The notes: generated by a model from the letters alone, not told the origin. 64,000 nt of DNA from JANPPS01 sp965246835 (GCA_965246835.1 CBDFFQ010000001.1:1922001-1986000), one strand, 5' to 3'; positions 6,649 through 15,845 are shown, counted from the stretch's first letter. Numbers and translations are program-made.

Positions 6649-9527
6649 TGGACGGGCTGAGCCCCGTTGCCGCCCGGGGCCAGCCGGTGGCGCAAAACCC
6701 GGCCAGCCCGGGATTCGAGGCCGCGCTGGCGCAGGTCGCACAAACCGGTGGCACCGACCGGCGGCAGGATGCGCTGGCGCTCGCCATCGAGATCGGGCGG
6801 GACCCCGTGCAGCTCGACCGGTTGCGTAATCCGGGGTCGCAGATCACCAAGGGCGGCTACTGCTTCAAGCTGGCGCCGGACGGGATGGCCGCGGATGGGC
6901 GGGCGAACGCCTTCCGGATCGACATTTCGGGCGCGAACATGACGCCACTGCGCTACACGCTGCCGAACGCGCCGCTGGCCCGGTCGCCGGCGGTCATGAT
7001 GTGGCATCCCGATGCGAGCGATGCGGAAGGGAGCCGGCTGTATGACCAGCTGCAAGCCGACCCAGTCCTGGGTGAGGCATTCAGCAGCCTCTGTATTACC
7101 GGACCGCAGGTGCTGACGCAGGAAAAAGCCGACGGGATGGGTGAACTTGCGGAGGCTGCGGCGGGTTGGTCCAGGGACCTGAAGGCAATGAGGGTGCGGG
7201 AGCTGTTCGCAGGCGCGCCCGTATCTGCCTTGGTGAACGACCGGCCGATTGCGGAAATTCAGGGCTCGCCCATGGTGTCGTTCGGCGCTCAGGGCGCGCA
7301 GGTTCGGATCGGGACCAGCGCAGCCGCGCAGGCGATGCTGCTGGACCCATCCGTGACGTCGATGCGCGTGGGGATAGGCTACGTGGCCGATGGGGAGCGA
7401 TATCCACAGCCCGTCTATGAGATGAATCCCCCGCGTGAATTGCTGATCGCGCGCGATCCCGCCAACGGCAATGCCTATTCGGTCAGGGAACAGTCCCGGA
7501 CCGACGCGTTCGAAACCATGTTTGCCGGCTACCATTACCGGGAGCCGAACTCCACCACCTGGCGCTACGTCAGGCCGAACAGCCCGGCCGTGCCGCTTCC
7601 AGCCGGGACGCTGATACGTATGCCGGACACGGGTTACGATGACCGGCATACCGCCGAATACCGCCAGATGATGGCAACCAACCTGTGGGACAGGATGAGG
7701 CAGTGGGCAGGGGGCAGCTCCGAGTTAACACCCCGCTATATCGAGGTGCGCCTACCCCGGAATGAAGAGCTGTCCGCACCCGATCCCGCGGCATTGGCCG
7801 GTCAGGAACGAACCCCCCGCGGCGGCGACTCACCCTATTACCGGCTGCTCGAGCGGATGGAGCAGGAATCGGCTCAACGAGCCGAAGCGAACCGGATAGA
7901 GGAGCTGGCGGAGTTCACGAGCGACCGCAACCTGGGCGCAGAATTCGCCGTGGCGTATGAGGCGGTCCGGCCGGACCTGACCATGAACCTGCGCTCTAGC
8001 CTGGCGGAGCTGGGCTTTGCCGCCGGGGATTGGTCCACGCCGTTGAAGCAGCTGAAGGTGGATCGCCTGGTGTCCGGTGAGGCCGTCGAAAGCTTGGTGC
8101 GGGACCGTCCGATCGAGGAGTTTTCAGAGGACGGTTCGACCGGTCTGGCGGACACGGCCGCGCGGGCACAGGCGATCGCCGCCGCTGCCGCCAGCCTATT
8201 GCGAAACCCGGAGATCACGGTCCTGCGCGTGGCCACAGACGGCGGCCTCACGATCGTGGCGGATGGCGAGCGGTATGCCCGTGCGGACTTCCTGCCGGAT
8301 GCGGCGCAGGACCTCACGATCACGCGGGACGCAGACGCGCCCGGCCAGTTCATCATCCGGCGCGCTGGTGAAAACGCGACATCGATGCCGGCCGGTGGCG
8401 TGGTGCGGCTGTCCGGCACCGGGTTGCCCGTGAGCCAGATCCGGCTGCCGCTCCCGGACGACATGGACCCGCAGACACCCGATACCGACCAGGACCGGTC
8501 CGATCGCATAGCGCAGCTGTATGCGCACCCGATCGTGGGCGAGGTTGCGGCTGACATCACAGGGCGGCAGCGCACCAGAGACATGACAGCGCAGGCGATG
8601 CGAGACATCATCCGCCTGGCCGAAGCCCGGCCCGATTGGTCACCGAAGCTGCTGGATGCCAAGATTGACCAGTATTTCAAAGGCTCCAGCGTCAGTTCGC
8701 TGATGAGCGATCGCTCCATCACCGAAATTTCGTTGGATGACGATCTCCCGGCAGAGGAGCGGGCGGCCAACATGGCCGCGCTGCTGGGCGCCATAAACCG
8801 TATGCTGACCGACCCGGGCATCTCCTGCGTCCGCATCCACACTGACAACAAAGACAAGTTCACCGTCATGGACGGGGGGCGGTTTCCGAGCAGCGAGTAC
8901 TACCCCATTGCTAAGCAGGACCTATTCATCCAGCGCGTGGGCATGGCGGATGACTACATGGCGGGCAATGTCGGGGAGCTGGCGATCTTCCACAAGCACC
9001 AGGCCCCGGGGGCGCCCGTGACCTCGTTCGGGGATAACCAGTTCGTGGGCCTGCCGGGCGGGACCCGCATCACGCTCGCTGGCCCGGGCCTAGGCGATAC
9101 GGTGATCGGGCAGTTCACGCTGCCGGAGGTCGACAATTTCGGCAATCCAATGCCGCCCGCCACGCCCCGGTCCGGTTCCGACCCGGACATCCAGGCGAGT
9201 GCGCCGGTTCGCATCACCTCGATCACCACAGCGCCGCCGATCACCTCGATCGCCCGGGCTGCGGCGGAGGCTACGGCGGAGGCTGCAGCGGTCCCGGTTG
9301 CCGAGCCAACCGATCCGCGGATCGCGGCCCTCGTGTTCGGCCTGTCGATCGGGCGCAACCCGTTGCAGATGGCGGAGATCGCGGCGGCACGGAGCGAGGG
9401 CAGGCCCTGGTCCGCCGGTAGCGCGGAAGCAGGGTTTAACGCGCGGCTGAGCCCGGATGGCTTCAACCTGTTGATTGCCGGGCCCGGCGTTCCGAACCTT
9501 CGCGTGCGGCTGCCGGACGCGCCGTGA
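6648..9527 (+). CDS. Uncharacterised multi-module protein, copy 2 with three repeats
   Basis: A ~959-residue protein with no recognised family. Start at ATG 6648 overlaps the TGA of the preceding gene; an in-frame GTG lies one codon earlier. It repeats the upstream protein's plan: N-terminal IGRDP/FKLAPDG module (about 40-112), then three copies of the second module (about 130-370, 425-600 and 620-828). The copies are marked by VNDRPIAEI, VRDRPIEEF and MSDRSITEI and by VADGERYP or MDGGRFP boxes. A Pro/Ala linker (about 835-890) leads to a partial third N-type module (SIGRNPLQMAEI ... RLSPDGFNL). No signal peptide, transmembrane helix or catalytic motif is visible. Internal duplication clearly made this gene; function unknown. 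Confidence 0.75.
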   Translation: MDGLSPVAARGQPVAQNPASPGFEAALAQVAQTGGTDRRQDALALAIEIGRDPVQLDRLRNPGSQITKGGYCFKLAPDGMAADGRANAFRIDISGANMTPLRYTLPNAPLARSPAVMMWHPDASDAEGSRLYDQLQADPVLGEAFSSLCITGPQVLTQEKADGMGELAEAAAGWSRDLKAMRVRELFAGAPVSALVNDRPIAEIQGSPMVSFGAQGAQVRIGTSAAAQAMLLDPSVTSMRVGIGYVADGERYPQPVYEMNPPRELLIARDPANGNAYSVREQSRTDAFETMFAGYHYREPNSTTWRYVRPNSPAVPLPAGTLIRMPDTGYDDRHTAEYRQMMATNLWDRMRQWAGGSSELTPRYIEVRLPRNEELSAPDPAALAGQERTPRGGDSPYYRLLERMEQESAQRAEANRIEELAEFTSDRNLGAEFAVAYEAVRPDLTMNLRSSLAELGFAAGDWSTPLKQLKVDRLVSGEAVESLVRDRPIEEFSEDGSTGLADTAARAQAIAAAAASLLRNPEITVLRVATDGGLTIVADGERYARADFLPDAAQDLTITRDADAPGQFIIRRAGENATSMPAGGVVRLSGTGLPVSQIRLPLPDDMDPQTPDTDQDRSDRIAQLYAHPIVGEVAADITGRQRTRDMTAQAMRDIIRLAEARPDWSPKLLDAKIDQYFKGSSVSSLMSDRSITEISLDDDLPAEERAANMAALLGAINRMLTDPGISCVRIHTDNKDKFTVMDGGRFPSSEYYPIAKQDLFIQRVGMADDYMAGNVGELAIFHKHQAPGAPVTSFGDNQFVGLPGGTRITLAGPGLGDTVIGQFTLPEVDNFGNPMPPATPRSGSDPDIQASAPVRITSITTAPPITSIARAAAEATAEAAAVPVAEPTDPRIAALVFGLSIGRNPLQMAEIAAARSEGRPWSAGSAEAGFNARLSPDGFNLLIAGPGVPNLRVRLPDAP

Positions 9528-9621
9528 ACCCGCCATGCCTTGACCCCGGCGATGCCGATCCCGGCCACATCCTGGGCGTGCGGGATCCCTGGGCCCCGGT
9601 ATCGGATGGAGCGCGACGGGC

Positions 9622-10223
9622 CTATGCCGGGTCAGAGGAAAGCGGCGCGGGGGTTGGAGCAGCAACCCAGGTCAGACGATAGCCCTGGCCCGAAGCGGTG
9701 ATCCGGATGCGGGGATCATGGGCGAAAAGCTCCTGCTTCATGTGCCGGATGTCGCGGGCGATCAGCGAGCTGGCATGACGCTCCGTCATGCTGTGACGGA
9801 TCGTCGCCAGCCGCGCCGTCGATACTTCCTCGCCGTCAGCGAACAGAAGCGCCGCGGTCATCCAGAAGTGCGGGACCTTGGGAAATAGCCGGCGCGACCC
9901 GATGACCAGGATCAGCGGTTCGAAATCCAGGATGACATTCTGCAAAACGACGGTGGATAGGCAGACCGGCCGCTCAGGTGCGGGAACCAGGGTTTGAGGT
10001 GCGACCTGCGGTGCAGCCGGCTGCCGCCGCCATGCCCAGTTCTGGAGCTGCCGGGTGAGAGGTGGGAAGCTCGGATCAGATCGATGATCGCTCGCGTCGC
10101 GAGGGGCAAGGGGAGACCGAACTTCCGGAACGCGGGCAGCCCACCGACGAACATCGACAGCGCAGCGGCGCCAAGGCTCAGAAGGACGAAGAAGGCGGCG
10201 CCCGCGACGATGACGCGGAACAC
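9622..10223 (-). pseudogene. Membrane-anchored winged-helix protein, apparently frameshifted
   Basis: One frame from ATG 10223 encodes a convincing N terminus with a transmembrane helix (VIVAGAAFFVLLSLGAAALSM) and then FRKFGLPLPLATRAIIDLIR. Coding sense then moves to another frame near 10070-10090 and continues to 9622 with a linker and an OmpR/CadC-like winged helix (HFWMTAALLFADGEEVSTARLA ... SSLIARDIRHMKQEL ... ITASGQGYRLTW). Together they look like one anchored regulator with a single indel. It converges on the repeat-protein pair. Two separate small genes are the alternative, but the tail of the first frame loses coding character at the shift. Confidence 0.5.
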
Positions 10224-10270
10224 GTGATCGCTTGCGGCATTCGGGGTGCGCCTTGTCCGGAATACGAGAA

Positions 10271-10296
10271 CGGGGCGGGCTCACAGGCCCGCCCCG
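10271..10296 (-). terminator. Intrinsic-terminator-like hairpin after the pstS remnant
   Basis: A 10-bp perfect GC stem (CGGGGCGGGC / GCCCGCCCCG) with a 6-nt loop lies 7 bp beyond the TAG at 10303-10305 of the pstS remnant on the minus strand. Only a weak pyrimidine-rich tail follows, so efficiency is uncertain. Confidence 0.6.
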
Positions 10297-10302
10297 CTGG
10301 GG

Positions 10303-10790
10303 CTACTTGATCTCGCTTTTCCAGGACGTCTCGATCTGCGTCACGAGCGCGGTCGGCAGCGGGAGGCATATTCGACATAGCCGATCGAACCCTTGATGCG
10401 GTTCACGTATTCGGCCACGCCAACCGGCCACGAGACGGACGTGCCCTCGCCGATCTTGTCCTTCCACTCGGGGCTGACCTTCGACAGGTAGTTTACCTAG
10501 TTGAAGGTGGTCCCGGATCCGTCCGAGCGGTGGACGATGGTCACGTTCTGGTCGGGCAGGGTCACACCGGGATTGACGGCCGCTATGGCAGGGTCGTTCC
10601 ACTTCTTGATCTTGCCCAGATACAGATCGGCAAGGAGCTGCCCGGTGAATTTGAGCTGCCCCGGCGTGATGCCCACCAGGTTCACCACGGGAACCACGCC
10701 ACCGATGACCAGCGGGAATTGCATAAGACCGGCTGCCTTGAGCTAGTCCGGCGGCAACGGAGCGTCGGACGCACCGAAATCGACGGTCGG
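10303..10790 (-). pseudogene. pstS: Decayed phosphate ABC transporter binding protein (pstS remnant)
   Basis: Pieces of the periplasmic phosphate-binding protein are readable in order: TVDFGASDAPLPPD, then LKAAGLMQFPLVIGGVVPVVNL, KKWNDPAIAAVNPG, VTIVHRSDGSGTTFN, VNYLSKVSPEWKDKIGEGTS, a shortened SWPVGV-AEYVNRIKGSIGYVEYA and the C-terminal LVTQIETSWKSEIK. Two in-frame TAG codons (near 10743-10745 and 10497) interrupt it, a loop is deleted after SWPVGV, and a larger deletion plus frame change removes most of the C-terminal lobe. The first ~80 codons and the signal peptide are not recognisable. It cannot make a working PstS. Confidence 0.85.
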
Positions 10791-10989
10791 ACCAGGCTCC
10801 AGAGGCGACGGCGAACCGGTACCGTCAGGTCCCATTTTCGGGCCGGGCCAGGGCGGCGGTGAGCCGGTTGGCGGTGGAGCGGAGCGATGGTGCGATTGGC
10901 ATGATCCTCACGCTAATCGGCATTCCTGCCGCTTTTCAAGCCGGAACGTAAAATCCACCCTGATATCGGCCGCAACGGAGAAATGTATC

Positions 10990-11406
10990 ATGCCCAGCAA
11001 GGTCCTCGTGACGCCCCCCGGCAGCCCGGCCGAGGCGCTCGCCCATTTTCAGGGCAAGGTCACGTTCGAGACGGACTGCTCCGATGTGCATGAGTCCCTG
11101 ACGGGGGGAGCGGATTTCGTGCTGCTGGACGTGCGGGGGCGCGACTCCTACGCGCGGGGCCACGTGCCGGGCGCCACGAGCCTGCCGCACTGGGAGATCA
11201 CGGCGGAGCGCATGGCCGAGTGGCCGGAGCAGGCGGTGTTCGTGGCGTATTGCGCCGGGCCGCATTGCAATGGGGCCGATAAGGGGGCGCTGAAGCTGTC
11301 GAGGCTGGGGCGCCGGGTCAAGATCATGATCGGCGGCGTGACCGGTTGGGCGGCGGAGGGGTTCGATTTCGCAACCGGGGCCGAGCCCGGCCGTCTCGCG
11401 GCATAA
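10990..11406 (+). CDS. Single-domain rhodanese (sulfurtransferase)
   Basis: A 138-residue cytosolic rhodanese-like protein. FVLLDVRGRDSYARGHVPGATSLPH is the family's CH2A-type signature, and the active-site loop YCAGPHCNGADKGA carries the catalytic cysteine. Length fits a single-domain enzyme that moves sulfane sulfur (thiosulfate or persulfide donors). It is followed after 42 bp by a DMT exporter on the same strand; the two may form a small operon, but a functional link is not evident. Confidence 0.9.
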   Translation: MPSKVLVTPPGSPAEALAHFQGKVTFETDCSDVHESLTGGADFVLLDVRGRDSYARGHVPGATSLPHWEITAERMAEWPEQAVFVAYCAGPHCNGADKGALKLSRLGRRVKIMIGGVTGWAAEGFDFATGAEPGRLAA

Positions 11407-11448
11407 CCAGGCCGTTCGCGACGGGCCGATCAAGGACGGAGAGCCATC

Positions 11449-12408
11449 ATGCCATCCCTACGCTACCTGCCCATCGCCGTGTATTTGCCATCGACAGCGT
11501 TTGCCGCCGTCTACATCAAGGTCAGCTTCGGAGACGTGACACCGTTTCTCGTGACGTTCTGCACCTTCGCGTTCTGCTGGTTGCTGTTCCTGGTGCAGAA
11601 CCGTGCGCGGTTGCCCGACGTGACCCGGTGCGTGATGGCGGAGCCCTGGACGTTCCTGAAGATCAACGTGTTCACGTTGCTGAGTTGGCTCGGTGCGTTT
11701 GCGTGCATCCAGATGCTGACGGGCTCGGTGGAACTGCTGGTGTTCATGTCGGCCATTCCTGCGGTGTCGGTCGTGGCGGGCGGGGAGTGGGGGCGCCTGG
11801 GCCGGGTCGAACAGGCGACGCTGCTGGGGATCTTCGTCTGTTCGCTGGTCGTGGTTTTGCTGCACCCGACGATGCAGTCCTATGATTCCGGGCGGCAAAT
11901 ACAGGGTCTGGCGGTGGGTGTGGCGGCCGGGGCGTTCGGCGCGCTCTATATCGTCTTGTCCGGGCGGGTGCAGAAGCGGCTGGGCCTGAGTTCGGCCGAT
12001 CTCATCTGTGCGCGTCTGCCATTGCTGCTCGCGGTGACGTTGGCGTTGAGCTTCTCGGAGATCGGGCGGGTTGCCTCGCAGGAATTTCTCGGCAAGGCCG
12101 TCCTGCTTTCGCTGGTGGCGGTCGTGGTGCCGGTGTTCGCGCTGCAGCTGTCGATCACCCGGCTCGGCGCCGTGCCGACATCGGTGCTGATGCCGTTGGT
12201 GCCGGTGCTGGCGTTGTTGTTCGAGTGGGGCGCCCGGATCACGCTGACGCCGCTTGCGGTGGCCGCGATGACGCTGCAATGCGCGGCGATCATGTGGATG
12301 TCGCTGGCATTGGCGCGCATCCGCAGCCGCACGGCGGCCGGGGCCGATCTGGCAAGGGCGCCGGCCGTGCTGGCGGGGCGGTCATCGCCGCTGCTCCAAA
12401 CCGACTAG
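11449..12408 (+). CDS. EamA/DMT-superfamily transporter
   Basis: A 319-residue polytopic membrane protein with ten hydrophobic segments in two EamA-like halves, starting YLPIAVYLPSTAFAAVYIKVSFG. Such proteins export amino acids, metabolites or drugs by antiport; the substrate cannot be read from sequence. Spacing of 42 bp to the rhodanese suggests cotranscription. A short AGCC-gttt-GGGGCT stem followed by TTTTCTT just after the stop may terminate the transcript. Confidence 0.85.
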   Translation: MPSLRYLPIAVYLPSTAFAAVYIKVSFGDVTPFLVTFCTFAFCWLLFLVQNRARLPDVTRCVMAEPWTFLKINVFTLLSWLGAFACIQMLTGSVELLVFMSAIPAVSVVAGGEWGRLGRVEQATLLGIFVCSLVVVLLHPTMQSYDSGRQIQGLAVGVAAGAFGALYIVLSGRVQKRLGLSSADLICARLPLLLAVTLALSFSEIGRVASQEFLGKAVLLSLVAVVVPVFALQLSITRLGAVPTSVLMPLVPVLALLFEWGARITLTPLAVAAMTLQCAAIMWMSLALARIRSRTAAGADLARAPAVLAGRSSPLLQTD

Positions 12409-12749
12409 TCTTAGAGCCGTTTGGGGCTTTTCTTGGCGTCTATTGATCGATTGCTATAATATCAATCGCAAGACGGATCTCTTGCTGGTGGCCCGAAAGG
12501 GTAGAGTGAAGATCGCTCGAAGTTATGTATCGTGTAGGTCATTCTTGACTACATTTATATCGCGCCGATTTAACGACGATTGTCTCTCGTATCTATTGGG
12601 AAAATCGAGCACCTGGCCTAGAACTACAAGGGATCGAAACGCCTGCCGAAAGGGGCGGTGCCGCCGGGGTGCTCGGAAACAAGTCTCCGTCGACGTATGA
12701 CGCTTCGCCTGTCGTCGTCGGCGTCAACCCGAAAAGATGGGCGTGAGCA
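12409..12749. other. AT-rich intergenic region with candidate promoter and operator for the GntR gene
   Basis: These 341 bp are clearly richer in A+T than the surroundings and hold no convincing gene (a possible 85-codon frame has no homology-like features and a rare TTG start). Notable signals are a 21-bp inverted repeat with arms CGATTG and CAATCG (12448-12468) enclosing TATAATAT, and a promoter-like TTGACT-18 bp-TTTAAC (12545-12574). A GC-rich hairpin lies near 12650-12680. Confidence 0.5.
12545..12574 (+). promoter_or_regulatory. Candidate sigma-70 promoter upstream of the GntR regulator
   Basis: TTGACT (12545-12550) and TTTAAC (12569-12574) are separated by 18 bp in an AT-rich tract about 175 bp before the GntR start. 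The -35 box is strong and the -10 box weak. Assignment is by pattern only. Confidence 0.35.
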
Positions 12750-13445
12750 ATGCAGCAAGCGTTTAGCGACGGCCGCAGCAAGGCCGACATCGCGCATACG
12801 AGACTAAAGGACATGATCATCAACGGCACGCTGTCAGCCGGAGAGCCGCTCAGCGTGCAGCACCTATCGGATAGCCTACAGATCGGCCTCACACCGGTGC
12901 GAGAGGCGTTGCTGCGTCTTCAGACAGAGAAGATCGTTGCCTGGAGCAAGAAACGAGGCAGCCTGCAGGTGCGGCTCATTGGTCTGAAGGAGGCTACCGA
13001 CCTTTATGACTTCGCGCTGCTGATCCTGCGTCATTCCGTGGTGGGCGCCGTTCGCCCGATCGTGACCCCGGAGATCGCAACGATCGGCGCCGAACCGGCC
13101 GTAACGACCGGAGCGGACCGCTGGCCGACCCTGACCGTGGCGCGCTATGTCGAACAGACCTTTGCAAGGATCGTCGCCGCATCTGCCAATCAAGAGATGG
13201 CCGTCCACATCACCAGCTTCAACGAACGCACCCGGCTGATGCGCCTGATCGAGATCGAAGGCAGCCAGCGGCATAAAATCGTCGCCGGGGTCGCCAAGCT
13301 GACGGACGCCGTTCGCCTGGGCGATCAGGCCGCGTCCCTCGCGTGGCTCGATAGCTACTTCCTTCACCAGCGCGGCAGGCTCCCCGCGCTGGTGAAGGAG
13401 GCGATCGCGCGGAACCACGCCCTTCTGGATATGGCCGACGCATAA
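12750..13445 (+). CDS. GntR-family (FadR-type) transcriptional regulator
   Basis: A 231-residue regulator. Residues ~10-75 form the GntR winged helix (AHTRLKDMIINGTLSAGEPL, then HLSDSLQIGLTPVREALLRL). The remainder resembles an all-helical FCD ligand domain, although the usual metal-binding histidines are hard to place, so the effector domain may be divergent. It is convergent with the haloperoxidase gene, with only 6 bp between the stop codons. Its target is not obvious. Confidence 0.8.
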   Translation: MQQAFSDGRSKADIAHTRLKDMIINGTLSAGEPLSVQHLSDSLQIGLTPVREALLRLQTEKIVAWSKKRGSLQVRLIGLKEATDLYDFALLILRHSVVGAVRPIVTPEIATIGAEPAVTTGADRWPTLTVARYVEQTFARIVAASANQEMAVHITSFNERTRLMRLIEIEGSQRHKIVAGVAKLTDAVRLGDQAASLAWLDSYFLHQRGRLPALVKEAIARNHALLDMADA

Positions 13446-13451
13446 GCGGGG

Positions 13452-14981
13452 TTATCGGCGGCCCGCCAGCGCATTCTGTCCGGTTAGAGGTGCCGGCGCC
13501 TCGGCCGGCACGCCGCCGGCGAACAGGGTCGACCCCTCGCGCCAGACCTCTGCGGCCACACGCCGGCCGAGATCGCGCCCTTCGAGGTCGGATTGCTTGA
13601 AATGAATGCCGCCATAGCGGCGGGATAGCCCGGCCTGTTCGGCCGCGTCCGAGAACGTGGCCCAGGAGAGCGTGACCGCAGCCGCCGGGGTGAGGCCCGG
13701 TTCGATGCGGGACGAGCCCGGCGGCAGGACCACCATCCGCCCGAACACATCGCTGCCGGTGAACCGCCGCAGGATTTCGGCCGCGGCGGCGCTGAAGGCG
13801 CTGTGCCCGGAGACGAACTCAGGAAAGGGCGGGGTCGGGGCGATGACCTGCTGGTAGGGCAACCAGGCCCGGCCCGGCATGTCGATCACGCCCAGGAACG
13901 GCCCGCCCCACGCCCGAACGGTCTTGGCGGCAAACAGGAAGTTGATGGCCGAGACGGGCCGGACGTAGTCGAAGCTCCGTTTCGCATCCCAGACGCCGAT
14001 GCTGGTATCGAGCATGGCATTGGTCAGGATGAAATACATCTTGACGTCCTGATCGAGGTCATGCCGGTCGCGCACGGATACGAAGTGCGCGAACTCGCAC
14101 CAATGCGCGGCCGGGGACCCGGTATTGGGGCCGTCTGCCCAGTATTCCGCGATCATCTTGTGTTCGTCGGTCAGATTGGCCGCGTATTGCAGCACCTCCC
14201 GCGCCTGCTCCTCATACGCCCGGTCCCCGGTCAGGATCGAGCCCGGCAGTGACGGCGGCGGCACCTTTGGCCGGAACTGGCTGCCGCTGCGCAGGGCGAA
14301 CGGCGTCACGGTTCCCCAGTGCGGCGTGAGAAATGCCTGCTCCGTCATGCCGCCGCGGCCGTTGGGAACAGACCTTGGTTGCCAGGAATCCGGGTCCGCG
14401 AGGGCCGAGGCACCGTTGGACGGCCTGTAGGCGCCAGGGTCGCTGTAGGCACCTGGCCTGAGATCCCCGAGTTGGTTCGATCCATCCCGGTGGCGATAGG
14501 CCAGCACGGCCTGGGCCGCTGCGTGGCCGACCCCGGCGGGCCGGGCCAGGCTCTCCGAGGCATCCGCCGGGTCATGCCCGCTCCGCTTGAGGATCGCACC
14601 GAAGTAGGCCGCCCGGTCTGGGAACAGGTCGGACATGCAGCGGAAGGCGGCGTGGCTGGCAGCCTTGTCCTTGTTGCCAAGGGTCCGCTCGGCTTCCGGC
14701 CGCTTCAGCGCCGCCCCTAGCCGGGTGCCGAGTGCGTCTGCGTCGTAGGCGGACCAGGCGTCGTACATGCAGGTGTGCACGATGGCCAAGGCGCGCGCCG
14801 CGACCGTGGGCCCCGGCTGGGTTTCGCTCAGTGTTTGCAGCAAGACCCTGCCCCACAGGATGGCGGCATTGGCCGGCGGCGTTCCGCCCTCGTTTGGCGC
14901 CGCACTCGCACCGCGACTGCCGAGGGCAAGAAGCACGGCAAGGAGTCCAGGCCGTACGATCGCGCACAAATTCCGTGACAT
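13452..14981 (-). CDS. Secreted vanadium-dependent haloperoxidase (PAP2-superfamily)
   Basis: A ~509-residue enzyme of the vanadium haloperoxidase/acid phosphatase fold, which oxidises halides with peroxide or, in some relatives, acts as a phosphatase. The vanadate-binding motifs occur in order: KRSFDYVRP (KxxxxxxRP), FVSGHSAFSAAAAEIL (SGH) and LSRRYGGIHF (SRx5H). A signal peptide MSRNLCAIVRPGLLAVLLALGS ending near ASA indicates export. ATG 14981 is preferred over the longer frame because AGGAGG sits just before it and the signal peptide begins there. Halide specificity cannot be read. The divergent neighbour is another small exported protein. Confidence 0.9.
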   Translation of the reverse strand: MSRNLCAIVRPGLLAVLLALGSRGASAAPNEGGTPPANAAILWGRVLLQTLSETQPGPTVAARALAIVHTCMYDAWSAYDADALGTRLGAALKRPEAERTLGNKDKAASHAAFRCMSDLFPDRAAYFGAILKRSGHDPADASESLARPAGVGHAAAQAVLAYRHRDGSNQLGDLRPGAYSDPGAYRPSNGASALADPDSWQPRSVPNGRGGMTEQAFLTPHWGTVTPFALRSGSQFRPKVPPPSLPGSILTGDRAYEEQAREVLQYAANLTDEHKMIAEYWADGPNTGSPAAHWCEFAHFVSVRDRHDLDQDVKMYFILTNAMLDTSIGVWDAKRSFDYVRPVSAINFLFAAKTVRAWGGPFLGVIDMPGRAWLPYQQVIAPTPPFPEFVSGHSAFSAAAAEILRRFTGSDVFGRMVVLPPGSSRIEPGLTPAAAVTLSWATFSDAAEQAGLSRRYGGIHFKQSDLEGRDLGRRVAAEVWREGSTLFAGGVPAEAPAPLTGQNALAGRR

Positions 14982-15229
14982 GCATCCTCCTGAGACCGAG
15001 AGATTGCGCAATCTATACGGAATCCAGTGATAATGAGGCATATAACATGCAATATAACTGGCCTGCTGCCGGGTATGTCATGGTATGTGCTTGCTCGTTC
15101 AAGTGAACACGAGTGACTTGCCGAAATACGAATTTCCATTGACTGGCGATATCGGCACTGTCGAGCATGCATTGCCGAATCTGCGTTGATCGACTGAGAG
15201 TTGACCCTCATTCAGCAAAGGATTCTCAC

Positions 15230-15808
15230 ATGAAAATCATGTCTGGCATCGCCATTGCCGCCCTTTCCACGATCTTCTACGCCTCGGCCGGCTCGGGCCG
15301 TGCGGAGGCCTGCGTCGCCATGGGGCAGCCGAAGATCAAGCTCGATCTCGGCGCCAATGGCACGGGCCGCGCGATCATCTCCGAATATGATTGCCGGATG
15401 ATGATCCGGAAGACCAACTGCATCGTGGGCCTCCGCCTGTCGGACAACGCGCTGTCCGAGGCAGGCATCCGGGTGCGGTCGCTCCGGTTCATCAATCTGG
15501 CGGATGGCACGCCCGTCGAGGGCTTCAAGCCGACGCCGAACCAGAAGACGACGGCGGATTGGAGCCGGGTCATGGACGGGACCTGGTTCGGGTTCTCCGC
15601 CGTATTCGGCGTCGAGCAGGCGGAGAAGGGTGGTCTCGCGATCGAAGTCAGCTTCTCCTACGACCCGAGCCAGGCGCCGCAGCGGATCGTGCAGGCGTTC
15701 GACCGGGGGCATGTCGGCCTGGCCGAAGGGGACGCCGTAGGCGGGATCGCGCGCGGGCACATGCTGGAAGTCGTGCAGATCCAGGGCGCCAGCCTGACAC
15801 GGGGCTGA
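15230..15808 (+). CDS. Small exported protein of unknown function
   Basis: A 192-residue protein with a clear signal peptide (MKIMSGIAIAALSTIFYASA, cleavage near RAEA-CVA). The mature part has three early cysteines (EACVAM, YDCRMM, TNCIVG), no membrane helix and a mixed beta-like composition; I recognise no family. ATG 15230 is chosen because the signal peptide starts there. It is divergent from the haloperoxidase gene across ~250 bp of comparatively AT-rich DNA, so the two exported proteins may share a control region. A strong hairpin follows the stop. Confidence 0.7.
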   Translation: MKIMSGIAIAALSTIFYASAGSGRAEACVAMGQPKIKLDLGANGTGRAIISEYDCRMMIRKTNCIVGLRLSDNALSEAGIRVRSLRFINLADGTPVEGFKPTPNQKTTADWSRVMDGTWFGFSAVFGVEQAEKGGLAIEVSFSYDPSQAPQRIVQAFDRGHVGLAEGDAVGGIARGHMLEVVQIQGASLTRG

Positions 15809-15817
15809 ACGGCCGCG

Positions 15818-15845
15818 CCCGGCGCCGGGTCATTCCGGCGCCGGG
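15818..15845 (+). terminator. Strong GC hairpin after the small exported protein gene
   Basis: An 11-bp perfect stem (CCCGGCGCCGG / CCGGCGCCGGG) with a 6-nt loop begins 10 bp after the stop at 15808. No T-tract follows, so it may be a terminator or an mRNA-stabilising hairpin. Confidence 0.6.

Noticed and set aside
12443..12700. 85-codon frame in the AT-rich gap before the GntR gene
   Set aside because: TTG start, no ribosome site, no protein-like pattern; more likely a control region.
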